From Acidimicrobiales bacterium (lineage in GTDB: Bacteria; Actinomycetota; Acidimicrobiia; Acidimicrobiales; RAAP-2): a DNA stretch of 64,000 nt. Below the pieces are notes generated by a model. That model had not been told where the DNA came from, ran no database searches, and saw only the letters and a list, made by a program, of their open reading frames with translations. Of this stretch, positions 54,165-61,646 are shown in pieces (the first letter of the stretch is position 1; every line of letters begins with the position of its first letter). The position numbers and the translations under genes were made by a program. The DNA lies in NCBI GenBank assembly GCA_025351385.1, contig JANXWA010000036.1:42307-106306 (forward strand), given 5' to 3'.

Positions 54165-54971
54165 CTAGCGGCCCAATTGGCGGCTGCGCTCGGCCGCCGC
54201 GGCCACCGCTTCGAGGAAGGCGGCCCTCACCGCCCGGCCTTCAAGCATGCGCAGTCCGGCCGCTGTCGTGCCTCCGGGAGAGGTCACCTGGGCGCGCAGC
54301 TCCTCGGGTGACTGACCGGTCTCGCTGAGCAGTGCCGCCGAGCCCTCGAAGGTGCCCACCACGAGCTGGCGCGACACCTCGCGCGAGAGCCCCTGGTGGA
54401 CGCCGGCGTCGATCAGCGACTCGACGACGAGGTACAGGTACGCCGGCATCGACCCCGAGAGCCCGGTGACGGCGTCGAGGTCGCGCTCGGTCACACGCAC
54501 GACCGTGCCGACGGACCCGAGGATCGACTCGGCCCAGTCGAGATCGCTCTTCGTGACGTGGCCACCCCCGGCGATCGCGCTCACGCCCCGTCGCACGAGC
54601 ACCGGCGTGTTCGGCATCGAGCGCACCACGGCGACCGGTCCCGGGAAGACCGCCTCAATGCGCGCGGTTGAGAGTCCGGCCACCACCGACAGGACTCGCG
54701 TCACGCCCATGGCGCCAGCGAGGCGCGCCGCCGCCTCGGCGTGGTCGGGCTTCACGCAGAGTACGGCTCCCGTCCCCGGTCCCACGTGCTCAAGCTCGAG
54801 CGACGCCAGTAGCGCGACGCCGGGCAGGCGCGTCGCGAGGGCCTCACGCTGTACGGCCGACGTCTCGACGACCCCGAGGTCGGCGACGTCGCACCATGAG
54901 GCGGCGAGCAGTCCTTCGGCGAGCGCCGAGCCCATTCGTCCGCCCCCGATGATGATGAGTTGCAAAGCCAT
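54165..54971 (-). CDS. proC: Pyrroline-5-carboxylate reductase
   Basis: 268 aa, last step of proline synthesis. The NAD(P) motif is IIIGGGRMGSALAEGLL; the C-terminal family signature (SGSMPAYLYLVVESLIDAGV, then QLVVGTFEGSAALL and VTSPGGTTAAGLRMLE) binds substrate at the dimer interface. The ATG at 54971 has a reasonable spacing from the upstream ybjN-like gene (25 bp). In Actinomycetota proC often sits near mshA/ybjN and rex, as here. Confidence 0.96.
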   Translation of the reverse strand: MALQLIIIGGGRMGSALAEGLLAASWCDVADLGVVETSAVQREALATRLPGVALLASLELEHVGPGTGAVLCVKPDHAEAAARLAGAMGVTRVLSVVAGLSTARIEAVFPGPVAVVRSMPNTPVLVRRGVSAIAGGGHVTKSDLDWAESILGSVGTVVRVTERDLDAVTGLSGSMPAYLYLVVESLIDAGVHQGLSREVSRQLVVGTFEGSAALLSETGQSPEELRAQVTSPGGTTAAGLRMLEGRAVRAAFLEAVAAAAERSRQLGR

Positions 54972-54996
54972 GGGACAACGCTACAAGGTCGAGATT

Positions 54997-55485
54997 TCAG
55001 GTCGGGCGCCGTCGGCGGTAGAGGGCCGGGAGTCCCATCGCCATGATCGTCGGGAAGATCTCGTCGACGTAGGTGACGCCGGCGCCGACCAACTCGTCGA
55101 GACGCTCGATCGTCACCTCGTTGAACGGGACCTGGGTGACCAGGTAGATGCCATCCTCGGGGCCGATCGCCAGGTGCAGCTCACGCCACTCGGCGTTCTT
55201 CACCAGCAGGAATCGGTACAGTGCCTCGCGGTTCTCCTCGGGAGCCGGCATCACCTCGGTCTCGACGTGCACCGTGCGCTGGCGCAGCGAGAACCACATC
55301 GTGATGACGTCACGTTCGTCGCCCTTCAAGCGCACGAGCCAGTGGAAGTGCCCCCGGTCGTCGGGCGAAGGCTGGTGCTCGATGCCCATGAGCGTCGCGC
55401 CCGCACTCCACTGCCGGGCCCAGGCGTGGATCGTCTCGTCGAGGATCCCCGCGGCGTCCGACCCCACGACCGGGGAGCGCTCCAC
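54997..55485 (-). CDS. YbjN-domain protein (type III secretion chaperone-like fold)
   Basis: 162 aa. Resembles the actinobacterial YbjN proteins encoded next to mshA: HFHWLVRLKGDERDVITMWF, then NREALYRFLLVKNAEWRELH and LVTQVPFNEVTIERLDELVG. The fold is that of small secretion chaperones, but the function in Actinomycetota is unknown. It begins 2 bp after the mshA stop, so the two are transcribed together. No signal peptide or membrane helix. Confidence 0.85.
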   Translation of the reverse strand: MERSPVVGSDAAGILDETIHAWARQWSAGATLMGIEHQPSPDDRGHFHWLVRLKGDERDVITMWFSLRQRTVHVETEVMPAPEENREALYRFLLVKNAEWRELHLAIGPEDGIYLVTQVPFNEVTIERLDELVGAGVTYVDEIFPTIMAMGLPALYRRRRPT

Positions 55486-55487
55486 TG

Positions 55488-56705
55488 CTAACAGCGAACG
55501 AGGCCCGAGAGTGAGAGTCGCTCGGTCAAGGTCGCCAGGGACTGGGCCGCCGACCGCCAGGTGTAGCGCCTCGCGAGCAGCACCGCCGCGTTGGACATGA
55601 TTGTCGCGTTCTGGGGGTCGATCACCGTCTCGACGGCGTCGGCCCAGGCGTCGGGCTCGCGACCGGGGATCAAGAAGCCAGTGACCCCGGGATCGATCAA
55701 CGTCATCAGTCCGCCCACGTCGCTTGCGACGACCGGAGTGCCGCAGGCCGAGGACTCGAGCGCCACCAGTCCGAAGCTCTCGGACCTCGAAGGAACCAGC
55801 ATCACGTCGGCGGCGCGCATCCAGGTCGAGAGCAGCTGGTGGGCCTGGGGGGCGACGAAGCTCACGTGCTCAATGACGCCGGCCTGCTCAACCCGCCGGT
55901 GAAGTCCGCTGAGCGTCTCGCGTCCATCAGGTCCCGAGGGGCCCCCGATGATGGCGAGCATGGCGTCGCGTCCCCGTTCGCGCAGTTCGATGAGCGTCTC
56001 CAGGGCGAGGTCGACGCCCTTCAACTTCTGGAGTCGACCGACGAAGAGCAGCATCGTCGCGTCGCCGTCGACACCGAGGGCCCGGCGGGCCTGGGGCCGG
56101 AACCCTGGCGCGAAGAAGGCGTGCTCCACGCCCAGGGGAACCACGTGCACCCTCGACGGGTCGGCGTTGTAGAAGCGCACGAACTGTTCGGCCTCGACCT
56201 CGCAACTCGCCAGCACCGCGTCGGCGCAGGCGAAGATTGCCGCCTCTTGAAAGGCCCGGTCCTCGGACTCGCCCTCGAAGTGGTCGGCCTTCACCCGCTC
56301 GAGCGTGTGGAAGGTCATGATCAGCGGGATGTCGAGTTCGTGCTTCAGCCGATGGCCCGCGAGGCCGCTCAACCAGTAGTTCGCGTGGATGGCGTCGGGC
56401 GCGCCCGCGCACCGGAACAGCGTCGCGACCGAGTCCGTGAACTCGGCCACGAAGTCCGGCAGCTCATCGCGATCGAGCACGCGCGGAGGTCCCGCCGTCA
56501 CGTAGTGGACGCGAAAGCCCGGCTCAACGTGGACGCTGTCACGGATCTGAGTGTTGTCGCGGCGGGTGTAGACGTCAACCTCGTGGCCGAGTCGGGCGAG
56601 AGCGCTCGAGAGCTCGCGGACGTAGACGTTCATGCCGCCACCGTCGCCCGTGCCGGGCTGGGCCAGGGGCGACGTGTGATACGAGAGGACGGCAAGACGG
56701 GCCAC
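55488..56705 (-). CDS. mshA: D-inositol-3-phosphate glycosyltransferase, mycothiol synthesis
   Basis: 405 aa GT-B fold glycosyltransferase (family 4) that adds N-acetylglucosamine to inositol-3-phosphate, starting mycothiol synthesis. N-terminal LSYHTSPLAQPGTGDGGGMN and YVRELSSALARLGHEVDVYT bind the acceptor; the donor site has VGRLQKLKGVDLALETLIEL, VPSRSESFGLVALESSACG and ASDVGGLMTLI. The GTG start at 56705 precedes the expected N-terminus exactly. Neighbouring ybjN supports the assignment. Mycothiol is the main thiol buffer of Actinomycetota, in keeping with the adjacent superoxide dismutase genes. Confidence 0.92.
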   Translation of the reverse strand: MARLAVLSYHTSPLAQPGTGDGGGMNVYVRELSSALARLGHEVDVYTRRDNTQIRDSVHVEPGFRVHYVTAGPPRVLDRDELPDFVAEFTDSVATLFRCAGAPDAIHANYWLSGLAGHRLKHELDIPLIMTFHTLERVKADHFEGESEDRAFQEAAIFACADAVLASCEVEAEQFVRFYNADPSRVHVVPLGVEHAFFAPGFRPQARRALGVDGDATMLLFVGRLQKLKGVDLALETLIELRERGRDAMLAIIGGPSGPDGRETLSGLHRRVEQAGVIEHVSFVAPQAHQLLSTWMRAADVMLVPSRSESFGLVALESSACGTPVVASDVGGLMTLIDPGVTGFLIPGREPDAWADAVETVIDPQNATIMSNAAVLLARRYTWRSAAQSLATLTERLSLSGLVRC

Positions 56706-56734
56706 GGAGGCAGCCTAACGGCGAACGACGCCAC

Positions 56735-57061
56735 TCAGCGAGGTGAAATCCTTGATGGGGGCGGTGGTGAGAGCACGATGTAGGTAACGTCGCGGCTGGG
56801 TACCAGCCCAAAATCGCGCGAATCGGTCGAGGCGACGGCGTTGTCGCCACGCAGATCCAATTGGGTCCCCACGCGTCCGACGCACCGTTTGAGGAGCCAC
56901 CGATCGACGTTGCGCGGATCGCGCACCACAACGACGTCACCTGGTCGCACCCGGCGCCATCGTCGCAGCGCCGTCAAACGCTCGCCCGGGAGATAGGTCG
57001 GCACCATCGACGAACCCTCCACGGTGACTCGTCGTAGGAAGAACTCGATCAACCGGCTCAT
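56735..57061 (-). CDS. sodX: S26-family protease, probable nickel-SOD maturation protease
   Basis: 108 aa signal-peptidase-like protein, about half the size of ordinary signal peptidase I and without a clear membrane anchor. The catalytic serine is Ser18 (VEGSSMVPTYLPGERL) and the general-base lysine Lys58 (WLLKRCVGRVG); the late RGDNAVASTDSRDFG box is typical of family S26. It is divergent from sodN with 82 bp between starts, which fits the protease that removes the SodN leader to expose the nickel-binding histidine. It lies 29 bp upstream of mshA on the same strand, so may be co-transcribed. Confidence 0.86.
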   Translation of the reverse strand: MSRLIEFFLRRVTVEGSSMVPTYLPGERLTALRRWRRVRPGDVVVVRDPRNVDRWLLKRCVGRVGTQLDLRGDNAVASTDSRDFGLVPSRDVTYIVLSPPPPSRISPR

Positions 57062-57143
57062 GGGTGAACGCTATCCGGGCGCCGTGACTAACCTTCGGAA
57101 TGGACACTGCCCACGCGGGCCCCGATCATCGAAAGGCGAAGCC

Positions 57144-57560
57144 ATGACGCTTCTTATCCGAATCAACGCACTGTTGGACGCCACCACGACCCCTCTCGTC
57201 GTCTCGGCACACTGCGACCTGCCTTGCGGCGTCTACGACCCCGCTCAGGCGAGGATCGAAGCTCAGTCGGTGAAGGCCTGTATCGAGAAGTACAACGTCT
57301 CGAGCGACGCCGATTTCAAAGTCCGCGCCACCTTCATTAAGGAGGAGCGCTGCGACCTCGTGAAGCACCACCTCTGGGTGCTGTGGACCGACTACTTCAA
57401 GGTCGACCACTTGAAGCAGTTCCCGAACCTGCATGACCTCTTCTGGATGGCTACGAAGTCCGCGGGCGACGCGAAGAAGAGCAATGACGTCGTCGTCGCC
57501 GATCGCCTATTGAGCGAGATCGACGCCATCGCCGAGATCTTCTGGGCGACGAAGAAGTAA
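57144..57560 (+). CDS. sodN: Nickel superoxide dismutase
   Basis: 138 aa precursor. The nickel hook HCDLPCGVYDP starts at His23; after removal of the 22-residue leader (MTLLIRINALLDATTTPLVV + SA) the new N-terminal His, with Cys24 and Cys28, binds nickel. The rest is the four-helix bundle (VKACIEKYNVSSDAD, HHLWVLWTDYFKVDHLKQFP). The start is the ATG at 57144 after GAAAGGCGAAGCC; an upstream in-frame stretch is not protein-like. The mature protein is cytoplasmic in Streptomyces and turns superoxide into oxygen and peroxide. The divergent S26 protease is the expected processing enzyme. Confidence 0.97.
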   Translation: MTLLIRINALLDATTTPLVVSAHCDLPCGVYDPAQARIEAQSVKACIEKYNVSSDADFKVRATFIKEERCDLVKHHLWVLWTDYFKVDHLKQFPNLHDLFWMATKSAGDAKKSNDVVVADRLLSEIDAIAEIFWATKK

Positions 57561-57567
57561 CGCAGCT

Positions 57568-57615
57568 CACAACGCAAGAACCCGGTGGCCTACGCCACCG
57601 GGTTCTTGCGTTGTG
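57568..57615. terminator. Long perfect hairpin between convergent sodN and zinc-finger gene
   Basis: Arms 57568-57589 and 57594-57615 pair perfectly over 22 bp with a 4-nt loop (CTAC). It starts 8 bases after the sodN stop and ends 12 bases before the stop of the opposing gene, so it can serve both as a terminator. No run of T follows on the plus strand (GGGGTCTTTGG), so classic U-tract termination is uncertain; mRNA 3'-end protection or an intrinsic terminator without a U-tract are alternatives. Confidence 0.8.
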
Positions 57616-57627
57616 GGGTCTTTGGAC

Positions 57628-57816
57628 CTAGGCCAGTTCCGGGTGCGCGGGGCAATTCGCCAATAGTGGGTTCGCAATCAGTTCGGCTTCGCTGATCGGC
57701 GTGCCGCACACCTGACAGCTCCGATACGTGCCAACGCGCAGCCGTTCGAGAGCGCGGTCAACGTCGTTCAGTGTCGCTTCAATCACGGTGACACTCTCGT
57801 TGCCGAATTCAGACAT
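57628..57816 (-). CDS. Small DksA/TraR-like zinc-finger protein
   Basis: 62 aa. A short coiled helix (VIEATLNDVDRALERLRVGT) leads to a zinc finger with Cys34-x2-Cys37 (SCQVCGTPISEAEL) and Cys55-x2-His58 (NCPAH). This is the C-terminal module of DksA/TraR proteins, which act on RNA polymerase through the secondary channel; the usual last Cys is His here. The acidic tip of DksA is not obvious, so a general regulator role is inference. The ATG at 57816 has a weak ribosome site. It is convergent with sodN and divergent from tRNA-Lys. Confidence 0.8.
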   Translation of the reverse strand: MSEFGNESVTVIEATLNDVDRALERLRVGTYRSCQVCGTPISEAELIANPLLANCPAHPELA

Positions 57817-57874
57817 GAGGTAAAGTTAGTCCCCGGGAGATAGAGGTAGACCAACTACTACGATGAGACAGCTA

Positions 57875-57947
57875 GGGCCGCTAGCTCATCGGGAAGAGCA
57901 GGGGACTTTTAATCCCAAGGTGCCGGGATCGAGACCCGGGCGGCCCA
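57875..57947 (+). tRNA. tRNA-Lys (anticodon TTT)
   Basis: 73 nt cloverleaf: acceptor GGGCCGC / GCGGCCC with discriminator A, D stem GCTC/GAGC with an 8-nt loop, anticodon stem GGGGA/TCCCA around loop CTTTTAA (anticodon TTT), 5-nt variable region, and T stem CCGGG/CCCGG with loop ATCGAGA. CCA is not encoded (CTA follows). TACGAT at 57859-57864 is a reasonable -10, ending 10 bases upstream. The 3' end lies 8 bp from the stop of a decayed integrase, so it was probably an attachment site. Confidence 0.96.
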
Positions 57948-57954
57948 CTAAATC

Positions 57955-58530
57955 TCACAGGCGCACTAAATCCCTGATCAGAGGGCCTGAATACTCATGG
58001 GCTAGATCTGGTCTAGCCAATTGTATAGCCAATCCCATGTCAGCGGTTTTTTTGCTCGGGGGAATCACCTTTACGTAGTCCTTATAGAGAAGTTCCTCCA
58101 TCGCCTTGGACGTCTTTGCTCGAGAACCGGGCAAAAGGTGCACGTAGACATCTTTCGTCACGTGAATTGAAGCGTGTCCGAGTTGGTCCGCCACGGCCTC
58201 GAGTGGGACATCGGCAGCGAATAGGAGCGAAGCGCACGAGTGGCGCAGTTCGTGAATCGACCAGTTTCCCAGACCCGCCTGAGCCGTAATCTTTGAAACG
58301 CGTTTACCGAAGACGTCCGGGTCCAGAAATGTACCTATGGTCGACGTGAATATCAAGTTTTCCGTGTTCTTCCAAAGGTCTCCACGTACGACTGATTCAG
58401 CATCTTGCCGGTGATGGTGCCGTTCCAGCAAATCGACGAGGGGAGCGGACAGATGAAGAGTCCTGCGGCTGCCCTTCGTCTTCAGGCAGACTGAAAGCAA
58501 TAACCACGTGTGGCTGTTTTCGATGCACAA
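57955..58530 (-). pseudogene. Truncated tyrosine recombinase (integrase) at tRNA-Lys
   Basis: Only the C-terminal catalytic part remains, about 165 recognisable residues: TKGSRRTLHLS (the lysine hairpin), IHELRHSCASLLF (His-x-x-Arg), DQLGHASIHVTKDVYVHLL (second His and the nucleophile Tyr). The N-terminal core-binding domain and first catalytic Arg are missing; the frame breaks near 58480-58500, next to the imperfect repeats at 58508-58549. It ends beside tRNA-Lys in the orientation of tRNA-targeting integrases. It is visibly richer in A/T than its neighbours. Probably non-functional. Confidence 0.85.
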
Positions 58531-58549
58531 GTGTGGCTACTTTCGATAC
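58508..58549. repeat. Imperfect direct repeat, possible insertion-sequence end
   Basis: GTGTGGCTGTTTTCGATGC (58508-58526) and GTGTGGCTACTTTCGATAC (58531-58549) match at 16 of 19 positions with a 23-bp period, followed by GCGTTGACACT. Iterated end repeats of this kind occur at termini of IS21-like elements. It lies at the point where the integrase coding stops. No transposase is present, so this would be a remnant. Confidence 0.45.
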
Positions 58550-58574
58550 GCGTTGACACTCCCTGCACACGTCG

Positions 58575-59246
58575 ATGGGCGTCGGAGGAATCATTTCTAA
58601 GCACCTCGCATCCGCGACGATGCGAAAGTTCATTAGCAGCCCGTGCGCGACACTCAACGGGCCCAAAATGGTGCTCGTTCGAATTCGACACGGCGTCTCG
58701 CTCTCACGTGCCCGATCATCATTGGAGAAGATTGCCAACGTCGGCAATCGCGCACTCTACGCTGTTCCCAACGGCTTGGGCGGGGGGGACAGTGTCGGAG
58801 TGCTGTCGGTTCAGTATCCAGCCCAAATCGAGAACTACCGTTCGATCGGCGCCACGCCCGCCGTGTTGGCGCTCACCCTCGCCGCAGGGGCCGTCGTCGC
58901 GATCGCTCTCACGCTCATTGCGTCGGTGCACCGGCGCCGGCGCGACTTGGCGTTGCTGCGCGCGCTCGGTTTCCTTCGACGTCAGTTGATGCCAACGATT
59001 GCCTGGCAAGCGTCGGTGGTGGCGTTCGTGGGCGTCGCACTGGGCGTTCCTATTGGGATCATCATTGGACGCTGGTTGTGGACCCTGTTCGCGAACTCGG
59101 TCGACGCCGTGCCCGAGCCAACCGTGACCGCCCTCACCGTTGTCATCGTTGCGCTCAGCGCGCTCGTTCTGGCGAACATCGTGGCCGCACTTCCGGGACG
59201 CAGCACCGAACGCACCTCGACCGCTGACGTCTTGCGTGGTGAATGA
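58575..59246 (+). pseudogene. C-terminal fragment of an FtsX-like ABC transporter permease
   Basis: 223-codon open frame whose later part is typical of FtsX/MacB-type permeases. An extracytoplasmic stretch (VLVRIRHGVSLSRARSSLEK) is followed by three membrane helices: VLALTLAAGAVVAIALTLIA, a segment around TIAWQASVVAFVGVALGVPI and VTALTVVIVALSALVLANIV. Between the first two lies RRRRDLALLRALGF, the coupling motif that touches the ATPase. It ends normally in LPGRSTERTSTADVLRGE. The N-terminal 600 or so residues of a full permease, and the ATPase gene, are absent; family similarity begins about 58665. It looks like a remnant left after deletion at the integrase scar. Confidence 0.75.
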
Positions 59247-59331
59247 GATTCGTCGACTACCAGCGACGTAGGACCTTCGCCCGCCTGGCGACTCGTCCGC
59301 ATCGCGCAAGTGAACATGTTCATAGCGTTCG
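59247..59331. other. Short gap between the permease fragment and tatA
   Basis: 85 bp between two convergent genes. No convincing hairpin or gene was found. Confidence 0.3.
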
Positions 59332-59547
59332 TCAGTCTTGCGACAGCACCGCTTCGTTTGTAGATCCCACCGCGCCGTCATGTGGCGTACTGATCGACTT
59401 CGATGTGCTCAGGCCTTTCGCAAATTCGCTCTTGGCTTGACCCAGATTGCGCGCCAGTTTCGGTATGGCCGCGCCACCAAAGATCAACACCGCCACGATG
59501 ACGACGACGACCAGGAGGTCGGGACCGAAGATCTCGCCTAGTAACAT
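59332..59547 (-). CDS. tatA: TatA-type twin-arginine translocase subunit
   Basis: 71 aa from the ATG at 59547, chosen for the AAAGGAG ribosome site 6 bases upstream; the longer frame above belongs to no protein. One N-terminal membrane helix (LLVVVVIVAVLIFGGAAIPK), the FG hinge, then the amphipathic helix LARNLGQAKSEFAKGL and a polar tail: the TatA plan. TatA forms the pore that moves folded proteins with RR signals. It is the last gene in a run whose first gene encodes an RR-signal protein. tatC is not in the window, so this is probably an additional TatA. Confidence 0.9.
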   Translation of the reverse strand: MLLGEIFGPDLLVVVVIVAVLIFGGAAIPKLARNLGQAKSEFAKGLSTSKSISTPHDGAVGSTNEAVLSQD

Positions 59548-59596
59548 TCTCTTCTCCTTTGATTGAGGTCTTATGAACCAAGCACGTCGCGCGGCG

Positions 59597-59932
59597 TTAT
59601 TGGGCCGTTGATAGAACGGTCGCGCGGTCGTAGGCCACGTCAACGACGCGGCCGCCCACGATGGTGACGCACTGATGCGTACCTTCGATGAGATAGTCAC
59701 CAGCGCGCAGACTCGGATAGACCGCCGCGAATGACGATCCATCGTCGAGTCGGCGCTCGCGCACCGCGCTGTGGACGTGCGCCACGCTCGGATCAACCGC
59801 GTCAAGGCCAATCTCGTCGCCGGCCATCATCGGGGGAGTACGCAGGATAAGGGCACCCACGTCCCCCCCGATGTCGACGACCACGCTGCCGTCCCAGCTC
59901 GGGGGTAACTGGACTTCCTCGATGGCGGCCAT
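59597..59932 (-). CDS. Small conserved protein of unknown function in the Tat/DUF4331 run
   Basis: 111 aa, soluble, no signal peptide. It reads like a beta-sandwich: GSVVVDIGGDVGALILRTPP, VHSAVRERRLDDGSSFAAVY, LRAGDYLIEGTHQCVTIVGG, VVDVAYDRA. I have the impression of similar small actinobacterial proteins of unknown function but cannot name a family. It begins 3 bp after the DUF4331 stop, implying joint translation, and is followed 49 bp later by tatA. Confidence 0.65.
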   Translation of the reverse strand: MAAIEEVQLPPSWDGSVVVDIGGDVGALILRTPPMMAGDEIGLDAVDPSVAHVHSAVRERRLDDGSSFAAVYPSLRAGDYLIEGTHQCVTIVGGRVVDVAYDRATVLSTAQ

Positions 59933-59935
59933 CGT

Positions 59936-61315
59936 CTACGCCGGAACGCTGTAACCGCCGTAGGGCGTGCCGAGGTACGGGAACGAAGTCAGCAAGGTCA
60001 ATCCCGCGCCGGTCACGCCGTCGCTCACGTCGGCAATCGCGCCGTCGGGGGTGAACGACGGGTCAACGAGGGGAATCGTCGCCCCAGCGATCGCACGCAA
60101 CTCAATTGTTACAACGTCGTCAGCGATCCGGCGCCCGTTCGGGAAACCCGCGACGTCGCCGCCGACCACGCCGAGCACGTTGGGCGACGCGCTCGGCGTG
60201 ATCGCGAGGTTGAGCCGGAGCATGTCCGCCGGTTTCGGTCCCGTAAACGTCGAGAAACTGGGTGAGACGATGCCCGAAGGAATGCCGGTCAGCAAGATCG
60301 CTTCGAGGTCCGCACGGGGCTTCGTGTACGCCGCGAGATTCGGGAACGCGCCGGGGTAGAGCACGTTCAAGAGACCAGCCAGCTCGGGATTGGCGACACC
60401 TTTCACGTAGTTCTTGTCATCGGCGGGGGACTGGGCGTTCCACTTGTCCTTGGCCGCGAGCGGCACCAGGACCTCGTTGAAGAGAGGATTGCCCAGGCGT
60501 GAGACCTGGACGTACGGTCCGCTTTCGACGCCGGTTCCGCCATTGGACGTCAGAACCCTCGCCTTTCGACGACTCGCCGTTGTCCAGATGCCCACACTCG
60601 AACTTGCCTTCGATGAGTCGGTCGGCATCTGGCCACCGGACGCGATGTCGGTAATGGGAATCTGCAACGCGATGCTGTGGACATTGACCGAGGCGGTTGA
60701 GTTCACGCCCGGTGCGGCCGAGAGGCCGGGAAGGCCGAACGTCGCGTGCAGATTGGCAATTGGTCGAAGATCGCCGAGGTCGAAGATCGCTCCGAGGTCG
60801 ACGAAGAAGGCTTCGGCCCGTTGCCCGGCGAACACCGTCCGACCACCTCCGAGGTTGTGGACAGCGGCGCTCGCGAGTGACGCGTAGTTGGGCGTCGAGA
60901 GCGGTCCGATGTTGCACGGAGGGCAGGCGAGTTGCTCGGCGAGCTGTCGACCCCGACCGTGTCGATCGAGGCGTGACACCGAGTAGAACTGGCGCCGGTT
61001 CCAGTACTTGCTGTCGAGTGACTCAATCGGCCCGACGTTGTAGAGGAACGTTGAGGGAACCGTGTTCTCGCTGTGAAAGTTGAACTGGTAGCTCACGTCG
61101 GCGTGGCCGTCGCCGTTGTTGTCAATGTGGATCTCGTACAGCACGTCGTCGCCGAACTCGTAGAAATTCGGTCCGGCGGCCGGTCCCTCCAGGGGGATGT
61201 AGTTGGCGATGATCGTGACGGTGTCGGGATTGTCGGGACTGACGAACGCGTAGAGGTCCGTGCTGTCGGCGACGGGATCCTTGGCGATCTCTGGTGCTTC
61301 GCGGTGTGATGACAT
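59936..61315 (-). CDS. DUF4331-family protein
   Basis: 459 aa from the ATG at 61315, preceded by AGGAGA; the longer frame upstream has no ribosome site. The N-terminus SSHREAPEIAKDPVADSTDL and the following YAFVSPDNPDTVTIIANYIP are hallmarks of DUF4331, as are YEIHIDNNGDGHADVSYQF (a calcium-like DxDxDG loop) and RLNLAITPS near the C-terminus. The function is unknown; family members are often secreted and turn up next to ECF sigma/anti-sigma genes. No classical signal peptide is visible here, so export might depend on the RR-signal partner encoded just upstream (inference). Confidence 0.9.
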   Translation of the reverse strand: MSSHREAPEIAKDPVADSTDLYAFVSPDNPDTVTIIANYIPLEGPAAGPNFYEFGDDVLYEIHIDNNGDGHADVSYQFNFHSENTVPSTFLYNVGPIESLDSKYWNRRQFYSVSRLDRHGRGRQLAEQLACPPCNIGPLSTPNYASLASAAVHNLGGGRTVFAGQRAEAFFVDLGAIFDLGDLRPIANLHATFGLPGLSAAPGVNSTASVNVHSIALQIPITDIASGGQMPTDSSKASSSVGIWTTASRRKARVLTSNGGTGVESGPYVQVSRLGNPLFNEVLVPLAAKDKWNAQSPADDKNYVKGVANPELAGLLNVLYPGAFPNLAAYTKPRADLEAILLTGIPSGIVSPSFSTFTGPKPADMLRLNLAITPSASPNVLGVVGGDVAGFPNGRRIADDVVTIELRAIAGATIPLVDPSFTPDGAIADVSDGVTGAGLTLLTSFPYLGTPYGGYSVPA

Positions 61316-61325
61316 GTCGTCTCTC

Positions 61326-61619
61326 CTATCGGGTCGCGCGAACGAGGCGGGCGGCGACCTTGCGGTCACGGAACGTCACCTCTCGGTGACCGATGAAGAG
61401 ACTGATCTCTCCAGTACGCGCGTTCTTCACGTGCGCGATCAGGTCTTCGCCGGCTTTGAGATCCTCGATCGCGCTGAGCTCGGGTTCCTTAAGCGAGGCG
61501 CCCTTCACCGCAGCGCCGGCAACGCCCGCCGGCGACATTGCCGTTCCGCCGGCGACGACGGCGACTGCTGCGACCGCTCCCGCCTGCTTGAAGAAACTTC
61601 TTCTACTGACTAATTCCAT
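61326..61619 (-). CDS. Small Tat-signal secreted protein, first gene of the DUF4331 run
   Basis: 97 aa from the ATG at 61619, which has AAGGAGG 6-7 bases upstream; the in-frame extension above crosses the divergent promoter. The signal peptide has the twin-arginine motif SRRSFFKQ followed by a hydrophobic stretch AGAVAAVAVVAGGTAMSPAG, and AGA is a likely cleavage region. The mature part of about 60 residues (LKEPELSAIEDLKAGEDLIA, HVKNARTGEISLFIGHREVT) is small and charged, with no cysteine. Function unknown; it could be an exported partner of the DUF4331 protein. It is transcribed toward tatA, which fits a locus with its own export component. Confidence 0.8.
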   Translation of the reverse strand: MELVSRRSFFKQAGAVAAVAVVAGGTAMSPAGVAGAAVKGASLKEPELSAIEDLKAGEDLIAHVKNARTGEISLFIGHREVTFRDRKVAARLVRATR

Positions 61620-61646
61620 TGGTCCTCCTTGAGTGGCTTTCTCCCT

